Both the position numbers and the translations under genes were made by a program. From Bacteroidaceae bacterium (lineage in GTDB: Bacteria; Bacteroidota; Bacteroidia; Bacteroidales; Bacteroidaceae), in NCBI GenBank assembly GCA_017469685.1, contig JAFUFW010000026.1, positions 1 through 64,000 on the forward strand: a stretch of 64,000 nt of DNA, read 5' to 3'. The notes below the pieces were generated by a model. It was not told the origin of the DNA, searched no databases, and worked only from the letters and a program-made list of their open reading frames with translations. Below are positions 28,102-36,636 of this stretch, one piece after another (position 1 is the stretch's first letter; each line of letters begins with the position of its first letter).

Positions 28102-30807
28102 ATGATCAGATTTTGCAAAGTAGCGACACTCTCGACTCTCTTAATGTCCATGATGAGCAATACGTTGCTCGCATCAGTTAATCTCCGACCTCTTCACGAA
28201 GGTTGGCGCTTCCGTCAGGGCAATTCTGAGTTATGGCATCCAGCACAGGTGCCGGGCAACACCCACCTCGACCTAATGCGAGAACGTATCATCGAAGACC
28301 CCTTCTTCCGCCTCAACGAGCGCAGCGTGCAGTGGGTCGATAAGGAGGACTGGATGTACGAGACGCACATCACCCCCACGACCGACGAACTGGCGGCCTC
28401 GCACCAGACCATCGTTTTCAAGGGACTGGACACCTACGCCGACGTCTATCTCAACCACAAGCGCATCCTCGTGGCCGACAACATGCACCGCGAGTGGCGC
28501 TGCGACGTGAAGGGGATTCTCCACGAGGGAGACAACCTCCTGGAGGTCTTTTTTCATTCCCCCATCAAGCGCAACGTGCCGAAGTTCGACGCGCTGCCCT
28601 ATCGCCACAACACGGGCCCCGACCACTCGCAGATGGGGGGTATCTTCGACAAGACCATCTCGCCCTTTGCCCGCACGGCCGGCTTCGAGTATGGTTGGGA
28701 CTGGGGACCACGCCTCGTCACCTTCGGCATCTGGCGGCCCGTCCTCCTCGAAACGTGGAGCGACCTGCGCATTGCCGATGTCTGGTACATCCAGCAAGAC
28801 GTAAATAAGAAACGCGCCCGGCTGCGCACAGTCGTGGAGGTGGAATCCGACGAAGCCATTCCCCATACCGACGTCACCATCACCGCCGACGGCAAGCCCG
28901 TGGCCAGAAAGGACGCCCGCCTCGCCCCCGGCCTCAACAAGATAACCCTCGACTACGAGATAAAGAATCCCCGCCTCTGGTGGACCAACGGCCTCGGCGA
29001 GCCCTATCTGACAGAGATGGTTGCCTCCGTAGAGGGTGGAGGTGAGACCGTAACTCCCCTCGGCATCCGCTCCCTCGTCCTCCACAACGACAAGGACGAG
29101 TTCGGCCACAACCTCTATTTTGAGCTCAACGGCGAGCCGCTCTTTGCCAAAGGCTCCGACATGATACCCAACGACAACTTCCTCGCCCGCGTCACCGACA
29201 GCATCTACCATCAAGTGGTGGCCGATGCGGCTGCCGTGAACATGAACATCATCCGCGTCTGGGGCGGCGGCATCTATGAGGACGACTGTTTCTACGACTA
29301 CTGCGACCAGATGGGCATCCTCGTCTGGCAGGACTTCATGTTTGCCTGCATGACCTACGAGGTGGACGACGAGTTCCTGGAGAACATACGCCAAGAGGCC
29401 ATATACAACGTGCGCCGCCTGCGCAACCACGCCTGCATGGCCGTGTATACAGGCAACAATGAGGCGCAGGATGTCTGGTTTGGCTGGGGTGGCAAGAAAC
29501 GCTACTTCGACGAACTGGGCGAGGGCGATCGCGTCTGGGAAATGCAACACCAGATATTCTATGAGGTATTGCCCGACGTCGTGAAGGAGTACGCCGGAGG
29601 CACCACCTACCGCCCCTCTTCGCCCTGGGCCTTCGAGAACACGCCCTCCGACGGTGTGAACGGCGACGACCACTACTGGGGCGTATGGCATGGCGGTGAA
29701 CCCATCGAGGCCTACTTTGACCACCACGTCCGCTTCGAGAGCGAGTACGGCTTCCAGTCGTTCCCCGAGTACGAGAGCGTCCTGCTCTACAATCCCGACC
29801 CGCGCGACCACGACATCTACTCCGAGGTGATGATGGCCCACCAGAATGCCGGCACCTACGCCAACCACCGCATTGAGGAATACATGGGCCGCGACTACCG
29901 TGTGCCCACGCCCAAGGACGACACCCCCGAGGCTCGCGAGGCGGCCTTCAAGGATTTCCTCTACGTCGGCCAGGTGCTGCAAGCCGACGCCGTGAAGATG
30001 GGAATGGAAGCTTTTCGCCGAGACCGTCCCTACTGTATGGGCACTATCGTATGGCAACTGAACGACTGCTGGCCCGTGGCCTCGTGGTCGAGCCGCGACT
30101 ACTACGGTCGTTGGAAGGCCCTGCACTATGTCACCAAGAAGGCTTACGACGACATACTCGTCTCGCCTCGCGTGAAGGACGGGTCGGCAAGTGACAACAG
30201 CGCTCCCACCCCCACCGAGCAGGTGGCAGCCCTGCCCGGGCAGGAAGACACGGGTGTGAAGCAATCGGCTGACATCGCCCTTGCCCAGAAGGTGCTGGAA
30301 CTGAAACTCGTCAACGACCGGCGCACTGCCGCCAACGGAACCCTCCGCCTCCAGACCATGACCCTCGACGGTCGTGTGGTCTATGAGCAGACGAAGAAAA
30401 TCGCCCTGCCCAAGAACTGCGCCATCGACGTGGAGACCTTGCCCGTCACCGACCTCCTCGGCGGTGAGCAGCCCGGCAACGTCCTCTTCTACATCACCTA
30501 CACCACGGGTGGCAAGACTTACTACAACATCGCCTACCCCGAACGGCAGAAGGACATGCACTACCGCCATGCGCACATCGCCACCTCAGTCCGTCCCGCA
30601 ACTGACGGCTTCAGCATCAGCCTGAAGTCCGACATCTTTGCCCGTGCCGTCTTTCTGAAGACCAAGGGCATCGGCGACTTCTTCTCCGACAACTACTTCG
30701 ACCTGCTCCCCGGCGAGGAGCGCACCATCACCGTGCGCACCACGAAGTCCCTCGCCCAGTTCAGGCAGGAACTGGAAATCACCTCCCTCGGCGACACGTA
30801 TTACTAA
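28102..30807 (+). CDS. GH2 family beta-mannosidase
   Basis: A 901-residue exo-beta-mannosidase of the retaining family GH2, which releases beta-linked mannose from manno-oligosaccharides or from the Man-beta-1,4-GlcNAc core. The start is the ATG of MIRFCKVATL, which gives a signal peptide and lies after the promoter box. The jelly-roll domain (about 25-200, with DTYADVYLNHKRILVADNMHR), Ig-like domain and TIM barrel are in the usual order. The catalytic acid/base is Glu454 in YTGNNEAQDVW and the nucleophile is Glu548 in FESEYGFQSFP; both match the well-studied Bacteroides enzyme. The domain tail (about 720-901) is complete. It is the first gene of a six-gene operon. Confidence 0.93.
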   Translation: MIRFCKVATLSTLLMSMMSNTLLASVNLRPLHEGWRFRQGNSELWHPAQVPGNTHLDLMRERIIEDPFFRLNERSVQWVDKEDWMYETHITPTTDELAASHQTIVFKGLDTYADVYLNHKRILVADNMHREWRCDVKGILHEGDNLLEVFFHSPIKRNVPKFDALPYRHNTGPDHSQMGGIFDKTISPFARTAGFEYGWDWGPRLVTFGIWRPVLLETWSDLRIADVWYIQQDVNKKRARLRTVVEVESDEAIPHTDVTITADGKPVARKDARLAPGLNKITLDYEIKNPRLWWTNGLGEPYLTEMVASVEGGGETVTPLGIRSLVLHNDKDEFGHNLYFELNGEPLFAKGSDMIPNDNFLARVTDSIYHQVVADAAAVNMNIIRVWGGGIYEDDCFYDYCDQMGILVWQDFMFACMTYEVDDEFLENIRQEAIYNVRRLRNHACMAVYTGNNEAQDVWFGWGGKKRYFDELGEGDRVWEMQHQIFYEVLPDVVKEYAGGTTYRPSSPWAFENTPSDGVNGDDHYWGVWHGGEPIEAYFDHHVRFESEYGFQSFPEYESVLLYNPDPRDHDIYSEVMMAHQNAGTYANHRIEEYMGRDYRVPTPKDDTPEAREAAFKDFLYVGQVLQADAVKMGMEAFRRDRPYCMGTIVWQLNDCWPVASWSSRDYYGRWKALHYVTKKAYDDILVSPRVKDGSASDNSAPTPTEQVAALPGQEDTGVKQSADIALAQKVLELKLVNDRRTAANGTLRLQTMTLDGRVVYEQTKKIALPKNCAIDVETLPVTDLLGGEQPGNVLFYITYTTGGKTYYNIAYPERQKDMHYRHAHIATSVRPATDGFSISLKSDIFARAVFLKTKGIGDFFSDNYFDLLPGEERTITVRTTKSLAQFRQELEITSLGDTYY

Positions 30808-30833
30808 GTTAAGCACATCCATAAACAGCAATC

Positions 30834-31880
30834 ATGAAGACCTCACGCAACTATCCCCTCGACGTACTGCGCGTCCTGGCCTGTCTGCTTGTCATCTGGC
30901 AGCACGCCAGCGAGCACTACTATATCATGTACGACGGTCACTTGTCCCACGAATCGAGCACGACCATCATTGCCTTTCTCAACAGCCTGTCGCGCTGTAG
31001 CGTACCGCTGTTCGTGATGATTTCGGGCTACTTCCTGCTGCCCATGAAGGATTCGGCCACCCTCTTCCTGCGTAAGCGGCTGACACGCATCCTCGGCCCC
31101 TTCATCGTCTGGTGTGTCGGCTATGCCATCTACTACGTATTCTACTGGCATCATAGCCTCGGCCAATGCCTGCGCAACATCGCCCACATTCCCGTCAACT
31201 ACGGCACGGAGGTGGGCCATCTCTGGTACGTCTATATGCTTTTGGGGCTCTACTTGCTCGTCCCCGTGCTTTCGCCTTGGTTGCGGCAGTGCAGCCGGCA
31301 CCAGTTGCAGGGCTACCTCGGTCTGTGGGGGCTGACCACTTTGCTGCCCTACGTCCACCTGCTGTTCCCCGAGGTTCTTGGCGAATGTTTCTGGAATCAG
31401 TCGCCGATGCTCTACTACTACAACGGCTTTGTCGGCTACCTCCTACTCGGCCATTATGCCCGGCGCTACGGACTGCCCGCTGCTCTGCCCTCCCTCGCCT
31501 TGTTGCTTGTGGGCTATGCTGTGACCTGCCTCGTCTTCTATCTGCGCATTGACGGTGCCACATGGGCCTCCGAGGCCGAGTTGAGTTGGGAGTTCTGCTC
31601 TGCCAACGTGGCCATGATGGCTGTGGGCATATTCTCTCTCGTCCAGCGTCTGTCCGTCAAGCGGGAGCATCGCTTACTAACAGATATTGCCCTGACGAGT
31701 TATGCTATCTATCTGGCCCACATCATCGTCCTGAACTTTTTCCTCGACAGTCTGGCCGGTCGCCTCGGCACGGTACTCCTGGAGATACCCCTCATCAGCC
31801 TTCTCACCCTCGCCGTCACCTATCTCCTTGTGAAACTCCTCTCGCGCCTGCCCCGGTCAAAGTACTGGTTAGGTGCATAA
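30834..31880 (+). CDS. Membrane acyltransferase, family 3 (sugar O-acetyltransferase type)
   Basis: A 348-residue integral membrane protein with about ten hydrophobic helices. The N-terminus carries the family hallmark: YPLDVLRVLACLLVIWQHAS, with Arg and His at the usual places in helix 1. These proteins typically transfer acyl groups, often acetyl, onto sugars of surface polysaccharides using a cytoplasmic acyl donor. It sits 26 bp after the beta-mannosidase and 20 bp before the GH27 remnant, clearly inside the enzyme operon. That is unusual, because the next intact gene encodes an acetylesterase with the opposite chemistry. The acceptor is unknown. Confidence 0.85.
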   Translation: MKTSRNYPLDVLRVLACLLVIWQHASEHYYIMYDGHLSHESSTTIIAFLNSLSRCSVPLFVMISGYFLLPMKDSATLFLRKRLTRILGPFIVWCVGYAIYYVFYWHHSLGQCLRNIAHIPVNYGTEVGHLWYVYMLLGLYLLVPVLSPWLRQCSRHQLQGYLGLWGLTTLLPYVHLLFPEVLGECFWNQSPMLYYYNGFVGYLLLGHYARRYGLPAALPSLALLLVGYAVTCLVFYLRIDGATWASEAELSWEFCSANVAMMAVGIFSLVQRLSVKREHRLLTDIALTSYAIYLAHIIVLNFFLDSLAGRLGTVLLEIPLISLLTLAVTYLLVKLLSRLPRSKYWLGA

Positions 31881-31900
31881 CCCATAATATAGAATAAGGA

Positions 31901-32494
31901 ATGAAAAGAATCCTCCTCACCCTCCTCTGCGCCGTAGGCTTGTGCAACATGCAGGCCCAGGATGCTCGACTCGCCCTTGCCCCCACGCCCCCGATGGGGT
32001 GGATGACGTGGAACCTCTTCCAGGACCGCATCGACGAACAACTCATCCGCGAGATGGCCGACGCGCAGGACAAGAGTGGGCGACCCATCGTGGTCGGCAT
32101 CTGCGAGTGGGGACAGCACAACGCCGAGGCGTGGGCCCCGGAGGCTGGCGGCAGTGTCTTCCGCACGAGCGGCGACGTGCGCGACATGTGGCAGGACGTG
32201 ACCGGACAGGGCGGCATGGGCATCCTCGACATCATCAACATCATCACCCCCCTACAACCCTACGCGCGGCGCGGCTGCTGGTTCGACATGGACATGCTGG
32301 TCGTGGGACTCTACGGCCAGGGAGGCCCCAGCAGCGACCGTGTCCAGCCCGTCCGCCTCAGCCTCGCCAACCTCGGTCTCACGGGCAGATACACCCTGCG
32401 AGACGTCTGGCTGCATAAAGATATAAAGAGGAATGCGCGTGCGTGGCACGGCACCGTCCAGAGCCACGAGACCAAGGTCTTCGTGCTGCAATAA
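31901..32494 (+). pseudogene. Internally deleted GH27 alpha-galactosidase (197 residues, nucleophile region missing)
   Basis: The open frame keeps a signal peptide (1-20) and the GH27 start PTPPMGWMTWNLFQD, then jumps at about residue 55 from EQLIREMADA straight to KSGRPIVVGICEWGQ. In full-length relatives roughly 120 residues lie between, including the KYDYC block with the catalytic Asp nucleophile. The acid/base region is kept (FRTSGDVRDMW, Asp92), as are GGMGILDII and WFDMDMLVVGLYG. At about residue 142 (GQGGPSSDR) the rest of the barrel is missing, and the sequence resumes inside the C-terminal beta-sandwich (VRLSLANLGLTGRYTLRDVW). Both losses preserve the frame, and signal peptide and stop are intact. 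It cannot be an active retaining galactosidase. It may be a decaying gene, a lectin-like remnant or an assembly collapse. Confidence 0.75.
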
Positions 32495-32516
32495 CAAACA
32501 ATAATTCATACAAACG

Positions 32517-34466
32517 ATGAAAAAACGAATCTTTTTATCAACCCTGATGCTGACCGTGTTGTCGTTCTCGGCAACAGCCGAAGTGCGTCTGCCTGGTTGG
32601 ATGACTGACAATATGGTACTGCAGCAACAGAGCGCGCTGCACCTGAAGGCCACGGCTAAGCCTAAGGCCAAAGTGAAAGTAACGGCAAGTTGGAACCGCG
32701 AGGTCTTGGAGACACGGGCCGATGCGGAGGGACGCTTTGCCCTAGACCTTGCCATCCCCGAGGCTGGAGGTCCCTACACGCTCACCTTCAACGACGGGCG
32801 GAAGACCGTTCTCGACAATGTGATGGTGGGCGAGGTGTGGTTCTGCAGCGGCCAGTCGAACATGGAGATGCCCGTCAAGGGCTGGGGCCGCGTGAAGGAC
32901 TTCGAGCAGGAGGTGGCCAACGCAAACCATCCGCTCATCCGACTGTTTCAGGTGAAGGAGGTCACGGCCCTGACGCCCCAGACCGAGGTGCCCTACGGCC
33001 ACACCAACGGGTGGGCCGTCTGTTCGCCCGAGATGGTGGAGGAGTTCTCCGCCACGGCCTATTTCTTTGCCCGCACGCTGTCCGAAAGGCTGGGCATCGC
33101 CGTGGGTGTGGTGAACAGCAGTTGGGGCGGCACGCCGGCCGAGACTTGGACGAGTCACGAAGCCCTAAAACATGTCACGGGCTTTGAGGATATGCTGAAG
33201 CGCATCGAAGAGATAGGTCCCGAACGCGTACAGACCGTCTACGAAGAATCGATGGCCGACTGGAACCGTCAGTTCTTGACGAAGGACCAGGGTTTGCGCG
33301 ACGCCGACATCCATAGCCCAAAGTGGAACGCCGAGACCGACGGTTGGCAGACCATGTCGCTGCCTGCCCTGTGGGAAGACCAAGGGCTTCCCGGCTTCGA
33401 CGGCGTTGCATGGTTCCGCCGTGTTGTAGATATTCCAGCCGATCTTGCTGGAAAGGACCTGATGCTGAACCTTGGCATGATTGACGACGAAGACAAGACC
33501 TATTGGAATGGTGAGATGGTGGCCGAAGGCTCGGGCTTCAACCAGCAGCGCCACTACACCGTGCCCGGCCGACTGGTGAAGGCCGGGCAGAACGTCATCC
33601 TCGTGCGCGTCACCGACACGGGCGGTGAGGGCGGCATCTACGGTAAGCCCGAGGACATGACCCTCGACGGCAAGATTTCCATGGCCGGTCTCTGGCAGTA
33701 CCGCGTGGGCGTCAGCCTGAAGGAACTGCCGCAACGCCCGATGAGTCCCACCAGTTCGTGGTGGCCCAGTGCGTGCTACAATGCCATGGTGGCCCCCTTC
33801 CTCGGTATGCCCATCCGCGGCACCATCTGGTATCAGGGCTGTGCCAACGTAGGTCGTGCCGAGCAATATGAAAGTCTGTTCCAGACGCTCATTCACGACT
33901 GGAAACAGCGTTTCGGAGAGCATCCCTTCTACTTCGTCCAACTGGCCAACTACCTCAGTCGGCGCGATGTGCAGCCCGAATCGGAGTGGGCCGCCCTTCG
34001 CGAAGCCCAGCGCAGTGCCTTGCAGATTGGCGGCACGGGCATGATGGTGAACATCACTCTGGGTGACGCAGGCGACATCCATCCCAAGAACAAGCAGGAG
34101 GTGGGCCGCCGCCTTGCCCGACTGGCCCTTAACCGGACCTACGGCCAGCCTGAGCCCGGATGTGCACCCGAGTTCCAGCAGATGAGCATCGTGGGCGACA
34201 AGGCCTTCCTGGTCTTCTCCCTGCCGCAGGGTGCCGAGGGTCTGGCCACGAACCCCGACATCAAGGGTTTCACAATCGCTGGTCCCGACCAAAAGTGGTA
34301 CAAGGCTCAGGCACGCACGCTGACCGACCATAGCGTCGTGGTCTCTGCACCCGAGGTAGCCGTGCCCATTGCCGTCAGATACGGGTGGGCGGACAACCCA
34401 GAGTGCACGCTTGCGACTCCTGAAGGCTTCGACGTGTCGCCATTCCGCACAGACAATTGGAAATAA
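32517..34466 (+). CDS. SGNH acetylesterase of the sialate O-acetylesterase (SASA) family
   Basis: A 649-residue secreted esterase, signal peptide about 1-21. The catalytic Ser114 is in FCSGQSNMEMPV (block I), and the Asp520-x-His522 pair is in GDAGDIHPKNKQE. An Asn/Gly block, VNSSWGGTPAETW, lies between. A jelly-roll insert resembling the GH2 sugar-binding domain is placed at about 270-400 (FRRVVDIPADLAGKDLMLNL and YWNGEMV), as in many Bacteroidetes members. Such enzymes remove O-acetyl groups from sialic acid or from plant hemicelluloses such as acetylated mannan. Given the beta-mannosidase and alpha-galactosidases next to it, deacetylation of a mannan-type chain is as likely as sialate; this cannot be decided from the sequence. 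It is 22 bp after the GH27 remnant. Confidence 0.88.
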   Translation: MKKRIFLSTLMLTVLSFSATAEVRLPGWMTDNMVLQQQSALHLKATAKPKAKVKVTASWNREVLETRADAEGRFALDLAIPEAGGPYTLTFNDGRKTVLDNVMVGEVWFCSGQSNMEMPVKGWGRVKDFEQEVANANHPLIRLFQVKEVTALTPQTEVPYGHTNGWAVCSPEMVEEFSATAYFFARTLSERLGIAVGVVNSSWGGTPAETWTSHEALKHVTGFEDMLKRIEEIGPERVQTVYEESMADWNRQFLTKDQGLRDADIHSPKWNAETDGWQTMSLPALWEDQGLPGFDGVAWFRRVVDIPADLAGKDLMLNLGMIDDEDKTYWNGEMVAEGSGFNQQRHYTVPGRLVKAGQNVILVRVTDTGGEGGIYGKPEDMTLDGKISMAGLWQYRVGVSLKELPQRPMSPTSSWWPSACYNAMVAPFLGMPIRGTIWYQGCANVGRAEQYESLFQTLIHDWKQRFGEHPFYFVQLANYLSRRDVQPESEWAALREAQRSALQIGGTGMMVNITLGDAGDIHPKNKQEVGRRLARLALNRTYGQPEPGCAPEFQQMSIVGDKAFLVFSLPQGAEGLATNPDIKGFTIAGPDQKWYKAQARTLTDHSVVVSAPEVAVPIAVRYGWADNPECTLATPEGFDVSPFRTDNWK

Positions 34467-34485
34467 TAAATAAGTATAGACAGAA

Positions 34486-36630
34486 ATGAAACTCAGAACA
34501 CTCATCCTTGGCTGCCTCGTCCTGACAGCGGCGAGCGCAATGGCCGACGACTTGGTAAAGATTCAGACGGACAATGTCGACCTTATCCTCAATGTGAAGG
34601 ACGACGGGCGCCTGACGCAGGCCTACCTGGGCAAGACCCTCCGCGACTCGGGCGACCTCGGCTGGCTCGAGGACGGTCGTGAGGCTTACATCACCCACGG
34701 ACCTGAAGTCTACTTCGAACCTGCGTTGGACATCATCCACGCCGACGGCAACCCATCCACTTTCCTGCGCCATACGAGCCATACGACCACGTCGCCGAAG
34801 GCTGGCGTGCAGGAAACCATTATCACATTGGAGGACCAGAAGGAACCCCTCACCGTCCGCCTGCATTACGTGGCCTACACTCGCGAGAACGTCATCAAGA
34901 CATGGACGGAAATCGTGAACCGCCAGAAAAAAGCCATCCAACTGAAGAAGTTCGCGTCGTCGATGCTCCACTTTTATCGACCTGCCTACTACCTGACGCA
35001 GTTCAACGGCGACTGGATTAACGAGGCGCAAATGACCACGCTCCCGCTCGCCTTCGGCAAGAAGGTGCTGGAGTCGAACCTCGGCAGTCGTGCCGACATG
35101 TTTGCCTCTCCGCAGTTCATCCTCTCGCTCTCTCAGCCTGCCACCGAGACCACGGGTGACGTGCTCCTCGGACAACTGGGCTGGACGGGTAACTTCCGCT
35201 TCACCTTCGAGGTGGACCGCGAGGGCTGGCTGCGCGTCATTTCGGGAATAAACAACGAGTTTTCTGAGCGCACGCTGCAACCCGGAGAGACGTTCCAGAC
35301 GGCCGACTTCTTCTTCACTCTCAGTAGTGGAGGTCTGGAGAAAGCCAGCCACGACTTACACGACTGGGCACGTCGCCACCAAGTGCAGGATGGCATGGGT
35401 GACCGCATGACCCTGCTCAACAACTGGGAGGCCACGTACTTCGACTTCAATGAGGATAAGCTCGTAGACCTCATGGACGATGCTGTGCGTCTGGGTGTGG
35501 ATATGTTCCTGCTCGACGACGGATGGTTTGGCAACAAATATCCGCGCAGCAACGACGATACCGCCCTGGGCGACTGGCAGGAGACCGCCGGCAAACTGCC
35601 CAACGGCGTAGGCCGGCTGTGCGACGCCGCCCGCGAGAAGGGCATCAAGTTCGGCATCTGGATAGAGCCAGAGATGGTGAGCCAGCGCAGCGAGCTCTTT
35701 GAGAAGCATCGCGATTGGGTGCTGATGTACCCCAACCGCGACCCGCGGGAGTTTCGTAACCAACTGACGCTGGACCTCTCTAACCCTAAGGTACAGGACT
35801 TCGTGTTCGGTGTGGTGGACGGCTTAATGGCCAAGTATCCCGAAATAGCCTTCTTCAAGTGGGACTGCAACTCGCCCATCATGAACCCCTATTCGCCCTA
35901 CCTGAAGGACCGGCAGACCCACCTCTACGTGGATTACGTGCGTGGCTTGTACAGCGTGCTGGAACGCATCAAGCAGAAATATCCCCAGTTGCCCATGATG
36001 ATGTGCGCAGGCGGCAGCGGTCGCATCGACTATAAGGGTCTGGAGTACTTCACCGAGTTTTGGGCCTCGGACGACACCGACCCCGTGGAGCGCCTCTTCA
36101 TCCAGTACGGCTACAGTTTCTTTTATCCTGCAAAGACCATCTGTGCCCACGTGACGACGTGGAACAAACTCTCCAGTGTGAAGTTCCGTACAGACGTGGC
36201 CTCGATGGGCAAACTCGGCTTCGACATCAAACTCACCGACATGACTGCTGACGACATCGCCTACGCTCAGGAGGCCGTGAAGAACTATAACCGCCTGAAG
36301 CCCGTCATCCTCGACGGTGACCTCTACCGCCTCGTCTCTCCCTATCAGGGCACACATGCTGCCTCGGCCTACATCGCCAAGGACAAAAGCCACGCCGTGC
36401 TCTTCACCTTCGACGTGCAGCCCCGTGCCGTGGAGCACCGCCACAACGTGGTGCTGCGCGGTCTCGACCCTAGCCGTCGCTATCGTGTGCAGGAGATTAA
36501 CCTCATGCCTGGTCAGGACACGTGGGTCAAAGACCGCTCCTACAGCGGCGATTACCTGATGAATATCGGTCTCGATCTCTTCACGGGCAATAAACTCAAC
36601 AGTCGCGTCGTTGAACTAATAGCAGAATAA
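34486..36630 (+). CDS. GH36 family alpha-galactosidase
   Basis: A 714-residue retaining alpha-galactosidase with signal peptide (1-20). The N-terminal beta-supersandwich is followed by the TIM barrel with LLDDGWFGNKYPRSND, KFGIWIEPEMVSQRSELFE and PNRDPREFRNQLTLDLSNP. The nucleophile is Asp460 in FFKWDCN and the acid/base is Asp529 in FWASDDTDPVERLFIQYG. Their 69-residue spacing fits characterised GH36 enzymes. A C-terminal beta-domain completes the fold. It would cut alpha-1,6 (or other alpha) galactose side groups from oligosaccharides in the periplasm. It is preceded by a 19-bp gap and followed by a 6-bp gap, so it is tightly co-transcribed. Confidence 0.93.
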   Translation: MKLRTLILGCLVLTAASAMADDLVKIQTDNVDLILNVKDDGRLTQAYLGKTLRDSGDLGWLEDGREAYITHGPEVYFEPALDIIHADGNPSTFLRHTSHTTTSPKAGVQETIITLEDQKEPLTVRLHYVAYTRENVIKTWTEIVNRQKKAIQLKKFASSMLHFYRPAYYLTQFNGDWINEAQMTTLPLAFGKKVLESNLGSRADMFASPQFILSLSQPATETTGDVLLGQLGWTGNFRFTFEVDREGWLRVISGINNEFSERTLQPGETFQTADFFFTLSSGGLEKASHDLHDWARRHQVQDGMGDRMTLLNNWEATYFDFNEDKLVDLMDDAVRLGVDMFLLDDGWFGNKYPRSNDDTALGDWQETAGKLPNGVGRLCDAAREKGIKFGIWIEPEMVSQRSELFEKHRDWVLMYPNRDPREFRNQLTLDLSNPKVQDFVFGVVDGLMAKYPEIAFFKWDCNSPIMNPYSPYLKDRQTHLYVDYVRGLYSVLERIKQKYPQLPMMMCAGGSGRIDYKGLEYFTEFWASDDTDPVERLFIQYGYSFFYPAKTICAHVTTWNKLSSVKFRTDVASMGKLGFDIKLTDMTADDIAYAQEAVKNYNRLKPVILDGDLYRLVSPYQGTHAASAYIAKDKSHAVLFTFDVQPRAVEHRHNVVLRGLDPSRRYRVQEINLMPGQDTWVKDRSYSGDYLMNIGLDLFTGNKLNSRVVELIAE

Positions 36631-36636
36631 ACAACA

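Noticed and set aside
28273..30576. A 767-codon open frame antisense to the beta-mannosidase gene
   Set aside because: It is a shadow of a G+C-rich gene with strong codon bias. It has an abnormal composition (Val, His, Gly, Leu-rich) and no domain signal, while the sense frame has all GH2 active-site motifs.
33165..34505. A 446-codon antisense frame over the acetylesterase gene
   Set aside because: Same shadow effect; the sense strand carries the conserved Ser and Asp-x-His motifs.
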